Shown: positions 8,950-17,342 of the stretch, in pieces
How positions within the stretch are numbered: the first letter of the stretch is position 1
Layout: each line of letters opens with the position of its first letter
DNA from: JBFWYO01 sp050186335
Lineage (GTDB): Bacteria > Pseudomonadota > Alphaproteobacteria > Bin65
Assembly (NCBI GenBank): GCA_050186335.1
Contig: JBFWYO010000003.1
Location: 50,770 to 114,769, forward strand
DNA length: 64,000 nt
Direction of reading: 5' to 3'
Notes under the pieces: generated by a model
Seen by the model: only the letters and a program-made list of their open reading frames with translations
Database searches by the model: none
Told to the model about the DNA's origin: nothing
Program-made: the position numbers and the translations under genes

Positions 8950-9534
8950 ATGCCTGACCCGCGCGGCAAGCGAATCGCACCGGCGACCCGCGACAATCTG
9001 CAGGCGGCGGCATTGTCGTATCTGGAACGCTTCGCCGCCTCGGCGATGCAGCTGCGCCGGGTGTTGCAGCGGCGGGCGCTGCGCGCAGCGCGGGCCAACG
9101 GCAGCGACCCGGCCGAGGCGCAAGCCTGGATCGACGCCATCGTCGCCCAATTGCAGCGCAGCGGCTTGCTGGACGACAAGCGTTTTGCCGAAGGCCGCGC
9201 GGCCAGTCTGGCCCGCCGGGGCACATCGCGCCGGCATATCGCCCAGGCCCTGGCCCAGAAAGGCGTCGCGCGCGAGCATATCGAGGCCGGCATCGCCCAC
9301 GCCCACGAAGGCCACGTCGGTCCGCGCGAAGCCGATCTGGCCGCCGCCGCGGCGTACGCTCGGCGCCGGCGGCTGGGCCCGTATCGGCCGGCCGACGAAC
9401 GGGCCGGACGACGCGACAAGGACCTGGCCGCGCTGGCCCGCGCCGGGTTCGATTTCGATGTCGCGCGGCGCGTGATCGGCGCGCTAAATATCGATGAATT
9501 GGAAAAAGCGATCGCCCGGCCCGACCATGATTAG
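8950..9534 (+). CDS. recX: Regulatory protein RecX
   Basis: A modulator of RecA filaments in the cytoplasm. The 194-aa product has the RecX three-helix repeats: a first unit around ALSYLERFAASAMQLRRVLQRRA, the family core GLLDDKRFAEGRAASLARRG, and a third repeat near ARRGFDFDVARRVIGA. The last eight bases overlap the start of the CorA gene, implying translational coupling. recA is not in the window. Confidence 0.85.
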   Translation: MPDPRGKRIAPATRDNLQAAALSYLERFAASAMQLRRVLQRRALRAARANGSDPAEAQAWIDAIVAQLQRSGLLDDKRFAEGRAASLARRGTSRRHIAQALAQKGVAREHIEAGIAHAHEGHVGPREADLAAAAAYARRRRLGPYRPADERAGRRDKDLAALARAGFDFDVARRVIGALNIDELEKAIARPDHD

Positions 9535-10492
9535 CACCAACAGTTTCGCTTTCGCGCTGGACGGCAAAGGCTGCGGCCGCGCGATCGACTGGCACGAGGC
9601 GGCGCGGCAAGCCGGCGACGATTTCTATTGGCTGCATCTGGATTGGAAGGATGCGCTCGATTCCAAATGGCTGACCGAGCAGTGCGGCGTCAGCGAAGAC
9701 ATTTCCGGCGCCATACTGGAGGACAACACGCGGCCGCGCAGTGTCACCATCAACGGCGAAACGATGGTCTTCCTGCGCGGCGTGAACCTCAACCCGGGCG
9801 CCGATCCGGACGACATGATCTCGCTGCGCATGCTGATCGACGCAAGGCGCGTGATCACCGTCGTGCGCCGGCCGCTGAAATCGATCGACGACGTGCGCCA
9901 GGCAATTCAAATGGGCTCCGGGCCGCGCACCGCGGGCGACTTCCTCGAATGCGTGATCGACGCGCTGGTCGAACGCCTGATCCCGGTGATCGACGATCTG
10001 CGCGAGCAGATGGACCGGCTGGAAGACGCCATCATCGACCCCAAGGTGGCCGACGAGGAGCTCGACCTTTCGGACGTCCGCCGGCAGGTCATCCATTTGC
10101 GCCGGTTCGTGGGTCCGCAGCGCGACGCGCTGTTGCGGCTGCTGCACGAGAAGGCGCCTTGGTTCGACGACGTCAACCGCGCGCGCCTGCGCGAGACCGC
10201 CGACCGCATGACGCGTCTGGTCGAAGAGTTGGAATCGATCCGCGATCGCGGTCACGTGCTGCAGGAAGAAGTCGCGGTCGAACTGACCCGCCAATTGAAC
10301 CGCAAGGCTTATTTCCTGACCGGCTTCGCCGCCATCCTCGTGCCGCTGAACCTGATCGCCGGCATCTTCGGCATGAACGTGGCCGGGATTCCCGGCAAGG
10401 AGACGCCATGGGCGTTTCCCTTCATCGTCAGCTGTTTCGTCGTCGTGGCGGTGGCGCTGTGGTATATCGGCTGGCGTAAGAAATGGTTCTGA
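9527..10492 (+). CDS. CorA/ZntB-family metal-ion channel
   Basis: 321-aa inner-membrane transporter of the 2-TM-GxN type. It has a long acidic/helical cytoplasmic domain, the pore motif GMN (282-284) at the end of TM1 (LTGFAAILVPLNLIAGIF), TM2 (FPFIVSCFVVVAVALWYIGW), and a basic C-terminus. The loop after GMN resembles ZntB more than classic CorA, so zinc or magnesium are both possible. ATG 9527 is inside the last codons of recX; the frame is open farther left but only within recX. Confidence 0.88.
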   Translation: MISTNSFAFALDGKGCGRAIDWHEAARQAGDDFYWLHLDWKDALDSKWLTEQCGVSEDISGAILEDNTRPRSVTINGETMVFLRGVNLNPGADPDDMISLRMLIDARRVITVVRRPLKSIDDVRQAIQMGSGPRTAGDFLECVIDALVERLIPVIDDLREQMDRLEDAIIDPKVADEELDLSDVRRQVIHLRRFVGPQRDALLRLLHEKAPWFDDVNRARLRETADRMTRLVEELESIRDRGHVLQEEVAVELTRQLNRKAYFLTGFAAILVPLNLIAGIFGMNVAGIPGKETPWAFPFIVSCFVVVAVALWYIGWRKKWF

Positions 10493-10508
10493 CGCGAGGG
10501 CGAAAGCG

Positions 10509-10856
10509 ATGCCGGTGACGATCTATCACAACCCGCGCTGCGGCAAATCCCGCGCCGCGCTCGAATTGATCCGCGGCCGGAAGATCGAACCCACGATCGT
10601 CGAATATCTGAAATCGCCGCCCAATTCCGCCGAGCTTGCCGCGATCCTGAAAAAGCTTGGCATCGGCGCGCGCGACCTCATGCGCACCAAGGAAGCGGAG
10701 TATAAAGCGCGCAAGCTGGACAATCCGAAGCTGACGGAAAAGCAGCTGATCGACGCGATGGTCGGAAACCCGATCCTGATCGAGCGGCCCATCGTGCTCA
10801 GCGGCGGCAAGGCGGCGCTCGGCCGGCCGCCGGAGAACGTGCTGAAAATCCTTTAG
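10509..10856 (+). CDS. arsC: Glutaredoxin-dependent arsenate reductase, ArsC family
   Basis: 115-aa thioredoxin-fold protein. The catalytic cysteine is in YHNPRCGKSR (C11) and the arsenate-binding arginines are in the C-terminal part (IERPIVL and LGRPPENV). Length and motifs fit E. coli-type ArsC rather than Spx/YffB. It follows the CorA gene by 16 bases. No arsB, arsH or arsR lies nearby, so it may be a stand-alone detoxification or redox gene. Confidence 0.85.
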   Translation: MPVTIYHNPRCGKSRAALELIRGRKIEPTIVEYLKSPPNSAELAAILKKLGIGARDLMRTKEAEYKARKLDNPKLTEKQLIDAMVGNPILIERPIVLSGGKAALGRPPENVLKIL

Positions 10857-10858
10857 CC

Positions 10859-10890
10859 GAAAACGAAAACGCCCATCCGAGGGATGGGCG
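10859..10890 (-). terminator. Rho-independent terminator of rpsT
   Basis: A perfect 9-bp stem (CGCCCATCC at 10870-10878, GGATGGGCG at 10882-10890) has a 3-base loop. On the minus strand it is followed by TTTTCGTTTTC, so it terminates rpsT transcription. It may also act weakly on arsC from the other side. Confidence 0.85.
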
Positions 10891-10921
10891 CTGCAGGCAC
10901 GAAACCGAACGCTGAATTCGC

Positions 10922-11185
10922 TTAGGCCATCGCCTTGATGCGCGCGCTCAGGCGCGACACTTTGCGCGAGGCGTTCTTCTTGTGCAGCAGGTCCTTCTGG
11001 GCGCCGCGCGCCAGTTCCGGCTGCGCCTTGCGCAGGGCTTCGGCCGCGGCCTTCTTGTCGCCCTTGGCGATCGCGTCTTCGACCGCGACCACGGCACTGC
11101 GCACGCGGCTGAACCGGTTGCGGTTGATCACGGTGCGGCGGGCATTGCGGCGAACGCGGGTTTCGGCGGATTTATGTTGAGGCAT
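10922..11185 (-). CDS. rpsT: 30S ribosomal protein S20
   Basis: 87 aa, very basic, starting MPQHKSAETRVRRNARR, a standard S20 N-terminus that binds the 5' and 3' minor domains of 16S rRNA. The length is exactly that of the family. In many alphaproteobacteria rpsT lies between mutM/echA and dnaA near the replication origin. Here mutM and echA are upstream as expected, but dnaA is not downstream; a terminator and then arsC follow. Confidence 0.97.
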   Translation of the reverse strand: MPQHKSAETRVRRNARRTVINRNRFSRVRSAVVAVEDAIAKGDKKAAAEALRKAQPELARGAQKDLLHKKNASRKVSRLSARIKAMA

Positions 11186-11295
11186 AGCGGTGAGGTTCCT
11201 GGAAAGGGCGGAAGCCCTGGAAAGCGGGCGCTTATAGCCGCTTGACCCCGCAACGTCAAGCCGGCCGGCCGGCGCGGCCGCCGCGCGGCCCGGAA

Positions 11296-12018
11296 TCAGA
11301 CATCGAGCTCCGGGTAGTGCCGGTAGATGCCCTGATTATTGAACGGGATGCGGCGCGGCGAGGCCAGATACGCGCGGATCGGCGGGTACGCGGCGACCCG
11401 GTCGTGCAGGGCCGCGACCAGCGGGTACTTGGCCGCGAGCGGCTTCATCGCGTTCGGGAAGGCGTAGCGCAGGCCGGCGGTGATCTGGAACACGGACAGA
11501 TCCGGATAGCTCAGCGACCGGCCGATCAGATGCTTGCCGCGCGACGGACCGGCAGCCAGCACCGATTCGAAATAGGCGAGGAATTTCGGCACGCGCGCCT
11601 TCAGGAATTCGCCGGCATACCGCTTGGCTTCTTTTTTCTGGTCCTCGTAGTAGAGCCCGCTGGCGATCGGATGGTGCGTGTTGTGCGCCTCGTCGACGAA
11701 GTCGGCGACGGTGAGCTGCAACTGATGCGCCCACAGCCGGCCCGCCTCCGTCTTCGGCGCCAGACCGTGCTTGTCGCCCAGATATAAAAGTATGTTGGCG
11801 GTCTGCGCGATCAGCAGCTTGCCGGACTGCAGGATCGGCGGCGCGAACGGCCGGTAGAGCTGTTTGCGGTCGGCGAGCAGATCGGTCAGCGCCTTGACGC
11901 CGCCCGCCCGCGGCTCGCGCGCGACGTCGACATATTTGGCGCCGGCGGCTTCCAGGGCAAGGCGGACGAACTCGCCGCGGCCCTGGATGGTCGGCCAGTA
12001 ATAAAGTCGATAGGTCAT
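11296..12018 (-). CDS. Glutathione S-transferase family protein
   Basis: 240 aa. An N-terminal thioredoxin-like domain (LYYWPTIQGRGEFVRLALEAAG, then PPILQSGKLLIAQTANILLYLG, residues 1-80) precedes an all-helical domain with YPDLSVFQITAGLRYAFP. The profile is Sigma/Mu-like, as in several alphaproteobacterial GSTs. ATG 12018 overlaps the enoyl-CoA hydratase stop by four bases (ATGA), so the two are translationally coupled. The frame is open farther upstream only inside that gene. The substrate is unknown. Confidence 0.88.
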   Translation of the reverse strand: MTYRLYYWPTIQGRGEFVRLALEAAGAKYVDVAREPRAGGVKALTDLLADRKQLYRPFAPPILQSGKLLIAQTANILLYLGDKHGLAPKTEAGRLWAHQLQLTVADFVDEAHNTHHPIASGLYYEDQKKEAKRYAGEFLKARVPKFLAYFESVLAAGPSRGKHLIGRSLSYPDLSVFQITAGLRYAFPNAMKPLAAKYPLVAALHDRVAAYPPIRAYLASPRRIPFNNQGIYRHYPELDV

Positions 12019-12794
12019 TTGTTCTGGAACTTCGCCGCGCGTTTTTCGACGAAGGCGGCCATGCCTTCGTTCTTGTCGGCCAGCGCGAATGCCGAGTGGA
12101 ACACGCGCCGTTCGAACTTGACGCCTTCCGCGAGCGTCGTCTCGTACGCGCGGTTGACGCACTCCTTGGCCATGAACACGACCGGGCGCGACAGGGCGGA
12201 GATCTGCTCCGCGACCTTGAGCGCCTCCTTGACCAGATCGGCCGCCGGCACGATGCGGCTGACCAGGCCGGCGCGCTCGGCTTCGGCCGCGTCCATCATG
12301 CGGCCGGTCAGGTTCATTTCCATCGCCTTCGATTTGCCGACGAAGCGCGTCAGCCGCTGCGTGCCGCCGGCGCCCGGAATGATGCCGAGCTTGATTTCCG
12401 GCTGGCCGAACTTCGCGGTTTCCGCGGCCAATATGAAGTCGCACATCATCGCCATTTCGCAGCCGCCGCCGAGCGCGAAGCCCGCGACCGCCGCGATGAT
12501 CGGCTTGCGGCACTTGGTGACCTGCTCCCAGCCGTTGGTGATGAAATCCTCCAGGTACACGTCGGAAAAGGTCTTCGACTGCATCTCCTTGATGTCGGCG
12601 CCCGCGGCGAACGCCTTCTCGCTGCCGGTCAGCACCGCGCAGCCGATCTCCTTGTCGGACTCCACGACGTCCAGCGCCTGGCCCAGTTCGCGCACCAGCT
12701 GCGCATTCAGCGCGTTCAGCGCCTGCGGCCGGTTGAGCGTGATCAGCGCGACCGTGCCGCGCTTTTCGAAAGTGATGCAGGTGTAGCTGGTCAT
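12015..12794 (-). CDS. Enoyl-CoA hydratase (crotonase family)
   Basis: 259-aa soluble hydratase of fatty-acid or phenylacetate-type beta-oxidation. Crotonase features are complete: oxyanion-hole segment FAAGADIKEM, GGGCEMAMMCDF, the first catalytic Glu in QPEIKLGIIPGAGGTQRL, and the second Glu in SKAMEMNLTGRMMDA. It resembles PaaF/FadB1. It lies between mutM and a GST gene and overlaps the GST by four bases. An enoyl-CoA hydratase beside mutM and rpsT is normal for alphaproteobacterial origin-proximal synteny. Confidence 0.92.
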   Translation of the reverse strand: MTSYTCITFEKRGTVALITLNRPQALNALNAQLVRELGQALDVVESDKEIGCAVLTGSEKAFAAGADIKEMQSKTFSDVYLEDFITNGWEQVTKCRKPIIAAVAGFALGGGCEMAMMCDFILAAETAKFGQPEIKLGIIPGAGGTQRLTRFVGKSKAMEMNLTGRMMDAAEAERAGLVSRIVPAADLVKEALKVAEQISALSRPVVFMAKECVNRAYETTLAEGVKFERRVFHSAFALADKNEGMAAFVEKRAAKFQNK

Positions 12795-12833
12795 GGCGGC
12801 GTTCCTTTTCGATGGATATGCACGAGTCTTAGC

Positions 12834-13676
12834 TCAGCGCTGGCGGCGCGGACAATAGAAAGTCGAGCGGTTGGACTGCACCATCTGCCTGATGCCGCCG
12901 GTGCGCGAAAGCGTGCAGTCGCAGCCCGGGCACGCCTCGCCGGCGCGGCCATAGACCGCCCATTGGTGCTGGAAATAGCCGAGCTCGCCCGACGGCTGCA
13001 CGTAATCGCGCAGGCTCGAACCGCCGGCCTCGATCGCCCTGGCGAGCACCATCTTGACCGCATCGGCCAGGCGCGCGGCGCGCGCGGCGCCGATACTGGC
13101 GGCGCTGCGCTTGGGCGAAATGCCGGCGTGAAACAGCGCCTCGGACACGTAGATATTGCCCAGGCCGGCGACGATGTGCTGATCGAGCAGCGCGGCCTTG
13201 ATCGGCGTGCGCTTGCCTTTGAGCTGCGCCGCCAGATACGCGCCGTCGAAGGCAGCCCCCAGCGGCTCGGGCCCGAGGTCGCGCAGCAATTTGTGCTGCG
13301 CCAGCTTCGCCGCGGTTTCGAGCAGCAGCATGCCGAAGCGGCGCGGATCGTTGAACGTGACCGTCGTCCCGCCCTGCATGGCGAATTCGACGTGATCGTG
13401 CGCCTCGATTTCGTTCGGAATCCCGCGCACGGTTTTCATGCGGCCGGACATGCCGAGATGCGCGATCACCACGTCGCCGGTATCGAGATGCATGAGGATG
13501 TATTTCGCGCGCCGCTCGATGCGGGAGATGATTTTCCCGCCGACGCGCGCGGCGAAATCTTTGGGTATCGGAAACCGCAGATCCGGCCGGCGCAGGGTCA
13601 GCCGCTCGATGCGCCGCCCCTCCATCACGGGGCGCAGGCCGCGGCACACGGTTTCGACTTCGGGCAACTCGGGCAT
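12834..13676 (-). CDS. mutM: Formamidopyrimidine-DNA glycosylase
   Basis: Excises 8-oxoguanine and formamidopyrimidines and nicks the abasic site. 280 aa beginning MPELPEVETV, with the catalytic Pro2-Glu3 and lysine KRTPIKAALLDQ present, then HhH-like GLGNIYVSEALFHAGI. In the C-terminal zinc finger (CPGC ... STFYCPRRQR) the usual fourth cysteine is an arginine codon (CGC in place of TGC). This is a single-base departure that could be a real loss or an error. The frame runs farther upstream into repeat DNA, but MPELPE is the universal start. Confidence 0.93.
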   Translation of the reverse strand: MPELPEVETVCRGLRPVMEGRRIERLTLRRPDLRFPIPKDFAARVGGKIISRIERRAKYILMHLDTGDVVIAHLGMSGRMKTVRGIPNEIEAHDHVEFAMQGGTTVTFNDPRRFGMLLLETAAKLAQHKLLRDLGPEPLGAAFDGAYLAAQLKGKRTPIKAALLDQHIVAGLGNIYVSEALFHAGISPKRSAASIGAARAARLADAVKMVLARAIEAGGSSLRDYVQPSGELGYFQHQWAVYGRAGEACPGCDCTLSRTGGIRQMVQSNRSTFYCPRRQR

Positions 13677-13716
13677 GCGGCCTGTGTAGCGCATCCGCGC
13701 CGGCACCGCGAGAGGC

Positions 13717-14024
13717 GCGGAATCGGGGTCCAGGATCGGAAACACCGCGCACGCCCCTCTCCCCATGTCACCCCGGACCAGCCGCGCGCAGCGCGGCGCC
13801 GATCCGGGGTCCAGGATGGGAAATATCGCGCGAGCCTTTTCGAGCCTGGACCCCGGCTCTCCGCTCCGCTCCGGCCGGGGTGACAAATGGAAATTGGCGC
13901 ACGCCCATCTCTCTATGTCACCCCGGACAAGGCGCGCGCAGCGCGCCGCAGATCCGGGGTCCAGGATGGAAAATATCGCGCGAGCCGATCGAGCCTGGAC
14001 CCCGGCTCTGCGGCCGGGGTGACA
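13717..14024. repeat. Type-B palindromic repeat cluster, 2 full copies and 1 fragment
   Basis: Full copies lie at 13766-13885 and 13916-14024, with a fragment at about 13717-13750. Each copy runs from TGTCACCCCGGAC to CCGGCCGGGGTGACA and carries two inner arms, ATCCGGGGTCCAGGATGG and CCTGGACCCCGGCTCT, so a transcript would fold into a long double hairpin. Both copies have the same orientation and are separated by a short spacer. The cluster fills the divergent gap between mutM and the deacetylase. No gene is visible in it. Confidence 0.9.
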
Positions 14025-14088
14025 AAGTGGAAACCGGCGCTCACTCCCGCCCCTCGCCGCCGCCGCCGCAGCGCGCTATCGTTCGCGC

Positions 14089-14880
14089 ATGAGCGAGCCG
14101 TTCGACGCGTTGATCCGCGAGCTGGATGCCTGGGGCAATGCCAGCCGGGTCGCCACGCTGTGGTGGCGCGACGACGATGCGGTCGAGGATACCTATGCGC
14201 TGCGCCGCCTGCTGGCGCTGGCCGAGGCGCACGATGCGCCGGTGGCGCTGGCCGCGATACCGGCGCTGGTCAAGCCGACCTTGTCCGACGCGCTGCGCAC
14301 CGCGCGCCGCGCCTCGATCCTGCAGCACGGCTACGCGCACATCAATCATGCGCCGCGCGGCGCCGGCAACGGCGCCTGGGAACTGGGCCCGCACCAGCCG
14401 AAACCGGTGGTTCTGGCCGAGCTGCAGCGCGGCCGCGACATTCTCGATGCGCAGTTCGGCCCGCGCTTCGTGCCCGCCATCACGCCGCCGTGGAACCGCA
14501 TCGATCCGGCCTTGTTCACGGAACTGTCACGCCTGGGCTTTATAGGAGTGTCCACGTTCGGCGCGCGCGCCGCCATATATCCGGTCGAGGGCTTCATCCA
14601 GGCCAACTGCCATATCGATATCGTCAAATGGAAGCGCGACCGGCAATTCGTCGGCGCCGCGCGCGCCGTGGCCGATATCGTGGCGCATCTCGCGGCGCGC
14701 CGCGAAGCGCGCAGCGACCCCGACGAGCCGACCGGTCTGCTGACGCATCATCTGGCGCTCGACGATGCGGCGTGGGATTTCTTCGAGGCGCTGGCGCGGA
14801 CGCTGAAATCCCATTCGGCCGCGCGCTGGCTGACCGCCGCCGGCATTTTCGGCGACGCACGCGAAGCCGGCGCCGCATGA
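14089..14880 (+). CDS. Polysaccharide deacetylase-like protein
   Basis: 263 aa of the NodB/CE4-like (beta/alpha)7 type. The divalent-metal and base positions appear as WWRDDDAVEDTYAL (Asp-Asp near residues 24-26), HGYAHINHAP (His pair), and PPWNRI, with LLTHHLALDD in the last strand. No signal peptide is apparent, so it is probably cytoplasmic. Its stop overlaps the next gene by four bases (ATGA), implying a two-gene unit with a GNAT-like protein. A carbohydrate deacetylase role is a family-level inference; the substrate is unknown. Confidence 0.82.
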   Translation: MSEPFDALIRELDAWGNASRVATLWWRDDDAVEDTYALRRLLALAEAHDAPVALAAIPALVKPTLSDALRTARRASILQHGYAHINHAPRGAGNGAWELGPHQPKPVVLAELQRGRDILDAQFGPRFVPAITPPWNRIDPALFTELSRLGFIGVSTFGARAAIYPVEGFIQANCHIDIVKWKRDRQFVGAARAVADIVAHLAARREARSDPDEPTGLLTHHLALDDAAWDFFEALARTLKSHSAARWLTAAGIFGDAREAGAA

Positions 14881-15755
14881 AGATCCGCCCCGCGACGCCG
14901 AACGACATCGATGCGGTCTGCGCGCTGCTGCACGCCGGCATGAACAGCAAGATCGCGCTCGACCGCTGGCGCCGGCTGATGACCTATCCGTGGCTCGCCG
15001 ATAAGCCGGATTTGGGCCGCGTGGTCGACGACAACGGGACGATTCGCGGTTATGTCGGCATGGTCTATGCCGACCGCGACCTGGTCGACCGCGGCCGCGG
15101 CGATACCGCCGAGCGCGTGGTCAACATCTGCGCGTGGTATCTGGCGAAAGAAGCGCGCGGCGGCGGCCTCGGCCACGCGCTGATGGCGGACGCCACGTCG
15201 GATCCCGGCATGAGCTACGACATCATGACCAGTTCGGCCAAGACCGTCTCGATCCTCGCCAAGCTCGGCTACCGCGTGCTCGACGATACGAAATACGTCT
15301 GGTCGCGCGGCGCCGACGGGACGCCGCATGCGGCGGGCGCGCTGCAGCTCGAAGCCGATCGCGTGCGCATCCTGCCGTCGGTCTCCAGCGCCGAACGGAA
15401 AATTCTCGAGGACATGGCGCCGTACAACGTGCTGCCGATCCTCGCCGCCGCCGACCGCGAGCGGCACCTGATCCTGTTCACCGTGGCCAGGAAGGGCGCG
15501 GACGTTGTTTGGTACGACGTGCTGTACGCCGGCGACGCGCATTTCCTCGGCCGCCACGCGCAGGCGCTGGCCGCGAAGCTGTTGCCCGACGCGCGCGCGC
15601 AACTCGCCGCCGACGCGCGCTTCGTCATCGACCCGGTCGGCGGCCGCGCGGAAAAATTGCCGGTGCCGCGGTTCTACAAGACCAGCCGGCTGCAGGCCGG
15701 CGATGTCGATCATCTCTACTCCGAGCTGCAGTTGCTGAACTTGAAACTGGATTAA
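14877..15755 (+). CDS. GNAT-fold acetyltransferase-like protein
   Basis: 292 aa starting MKIRPATPNDIDAVCALLHAG, a classic GNAT opening. An acetyl-CoA-binding-like segment follows (LAKEARGGGLGHALMADA, near residue 85), then a second half that may be a degenerate acyltransferase domain. ATG 14877 overlaps the deacetylase stop, so the two are coupled. Pairing a deacetylase-like protein with an acetyltransferase-like protein suggests a shared sugar or peptide modification step. The frame is open upstream through the repeats, but that part is not coding. Confidence 0.75.
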   Translation: MKIRPATPNDIDAVCALLHAGMNSKIALDRWRRLMTYPWLADKPDLGRVVDDNGTIRGYVGMVYADRDLVDRGRGDTAERVVNICAWYLAKEARGGGLGHALMADATSDPGMSYDIMTSSAKTVSILAKLGYRVLDDTKYVWSRGADGTPHAAGALQLEADRVRILPSVSSAERKILEDMAPYNVLPILAAADRERHLILFTVARKGADVVWYDVLYAGDAHFLGRHAQALAAKLLPDARAQLAADARFVIDPVGGRAEKLPVPRFYKTSRLQAGDVDHLYSELQLLNLKLD

Positions 15756-15777
15756 GGCGCTGCCGCCCCTCTCCCTC

Positions 15778-16344
15778 TGTCACCCCGGACCAGCCGCGCG
15801 CAGCGCGGCGCCGATCCGGGGTCCAGGATGGGAAACATCGCGCGAGGCGATCGACCCTGGACCCCGGCTCTACGGCCGGGGTGACATATAAATTGGCGCG
15901 TGCTCGCTCTCTCGTGTCACCCCGGACAAGGCGCGCGTAGCGCGACGCCGATCCGGGGTCCAGGATGGGAAATACCGCGCAAGCCGATCGACCCTGGACC
16001 CCGGCTCTCCGCCCTCATCCTGAGCTTGTCGAAGGACGCTGCGGCCGGGGTGACAAATAAATTGGCGCGTGCTCGCTCTCTCGTGTCACCCCGGACCAGC
16101 CGCGCACAGCGCGACGCCGATCCGGGGTCCAGGATGGGAAATACCGCGCAAGCCGATCGACCCTGGACCCCGGCTCTCCGGCCGGGGTGACAAAGTGGAG
16201 ATTACGCATACCGGATTTCCTTTCGTGTCACCCCGGACAAGGCGCGCGTAGCGCGGCGCCGATCCGGGGTCCAGGATGGGAAATACCGCGCGAGGCGATC
16301 GAGCCTGGACCCCGGCTCTCCGCTGCACTTCGGCCGGGGTGACA
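15778..16344. repeat. Type-B palindromic repeat cluster, 4 tandem copies, one carrying a nested type-A unit
   Basis: Copies lie at 15778-15886, 15915-16055, 16084-16192 and 16226-16344, all in the same orientation. The second is longer because a type-A core (16014-16038) sits inside its terminal loop between GGCTCTCCG and CGGCCGGGG. Spacers are short and partly alike (AAATTGGCGCGTGCTCGCTCTC occurs with minor changes), so the array probably grew by unequal duplication. It fills the gap between the GNAT gene and ubiE. The remainder to 16449 holds no recognisable gene. Confidence 0.9.
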
Positions 16345-16449
16345 AAGCGAGTGTTGGTGCGCGCTCTCGCGTCGCCCCGGCACCGTCGGCGGCGCTCTGC
16401 CTCGGTGCCGCCCCTGGCGGATTGCCTGGGTTTCGCCTATCGTCCGGCC

Positions 16450-17337
16450 ATGAACCGCCCCGCCGACCCACCGCCCGAACCCGGCGCCGAAGCGCCGCCG
16501 GAGCCGGACGCCCGAGCGCCGACCCAAGCACCGCCGGAGCCGCCACCGGCGGCCGGCGCGGCGCGCGCGAAGCTGACCGAGTCCGACATCGAGGACGGCA
16601 TCGATTTCGGCTTCCGGCGCGTGCGCACCGAAGAAAAGCAGACGCTGGTGCGCGACGTGTTCGACAACGTGGCGCGCAACTACGATCTGATGAACGACCT
16701 GATGAGCGGCGGCATCCATCGCCTGTGGAAGGAGGCGATGCTGGACTGGCTGCTGCCGGCGCGCATCCCGGCCGGATACCATTTACTCGATGTGGCCGGC
16801 GGCACCGGCGATATCGCGTTTAGATTCTTGAAACGCGCCCCCGAAGCGCGCGCGACGATCTGCGACATCAACGAGCAGATGGTGCGCGTCGGCCGCGACC
16901 GCGCGGTCGACCGCGCGATTTTAAAGAACATCGACTACACGGTCGGCAACGCGGAACATCTGCCGCTGCCCGACATGATGGTGGACGCCTACACGATCGC
17001 GTTCGGGCTGCGCAACGTCACGCACCGGCAGCAGGCGCTGAACGACGCGTATCGCGTGCTCAAGCCGGGCGGGAGATTTATGTGTTTGGAATTCAGCCGC
17101 GTGGCGGTGCCGATGCTCGGGCCGCTGTACGATAAATTCTCGTTCGCCGTGGTGCCGCGGATCGGCGAGCTGGTCGCGCGCGACCGCGACTCGTATCAAT
17201 ATCTGGTCGAAAGCATCCGCCAGTTTCCGCCGCAGGAGGAGCTTGCCGACATGCTGCGCGCGGCCGGCTTCGCGCGCGTGCAGTTCCGCAATCTGACCGG
17301 CGGCATCGCCGCGCTGCATTCCGGCTGGCGGCTGTAG
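16450..17337 (+). CDS. ubiE: Ubiquinone/menaquinone methyltransferase UbiE
   Basis: SAM-dependent C-methyltransferase of ubiquinone synthesis. The family core begins at about residue 40 (ESDIEDGIDFGFRRV). Motif I is LDVAGGTGDIAF and the UbiE signatures are YDLMNDLMSGGIHRLWK and RVLKPGGRFMCLEFS, ending GGIAALHSGWRL. ATG 16450 gives 295 aa with an extra N-terminal stretch of about 38 residues rich in Pro and Ala. No strong ribosome site precedes it, so that stretch may be only partly translated. ubiB follows after five bases, an operon conserved in alphaproteobacteria. Confidence 0.93.
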   Translation: MNRPADPPPEPGAEAPPEPDARAPTQAPPEPPPAAGAARAKLTESDIEDGIDFGFRRVRTEEKQTLVRDVFDNVARNYDLMNDLMSGGIHRLWKEAMLDWLLPARIPAGYHLLDVAGGTGDIAFRFLKRAPEARATICDINEQMVRVGRDRAVDRAILKNIDYTVGNAEHLPLPDMMVDAYTIAFGLRNVTHRQQALNDAYRVLKPGGRFMCLEFSRVAVPMLGPLYDKFSFAVVPRIGELVARDRDSYQYLVESIRQFPPQEELADMLRAAGFARVQFRNLTGGIAALHSGWRL

Positions 17338-17342
17338 CGCCC

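Noticed and set aside
10857..11295. Replication origin near rpsT
   Set aside because: No cluster of DnaA boxes and no dnaA gene; only the neighbouring gene order recalls an origin.
13766..16344. Regular direct repeats considered as a CRISPR array
   Set aside because: Units are about 110 bp, palindromic and conserved throughout, with no short repeats separated by unique spacers and no cas genes.
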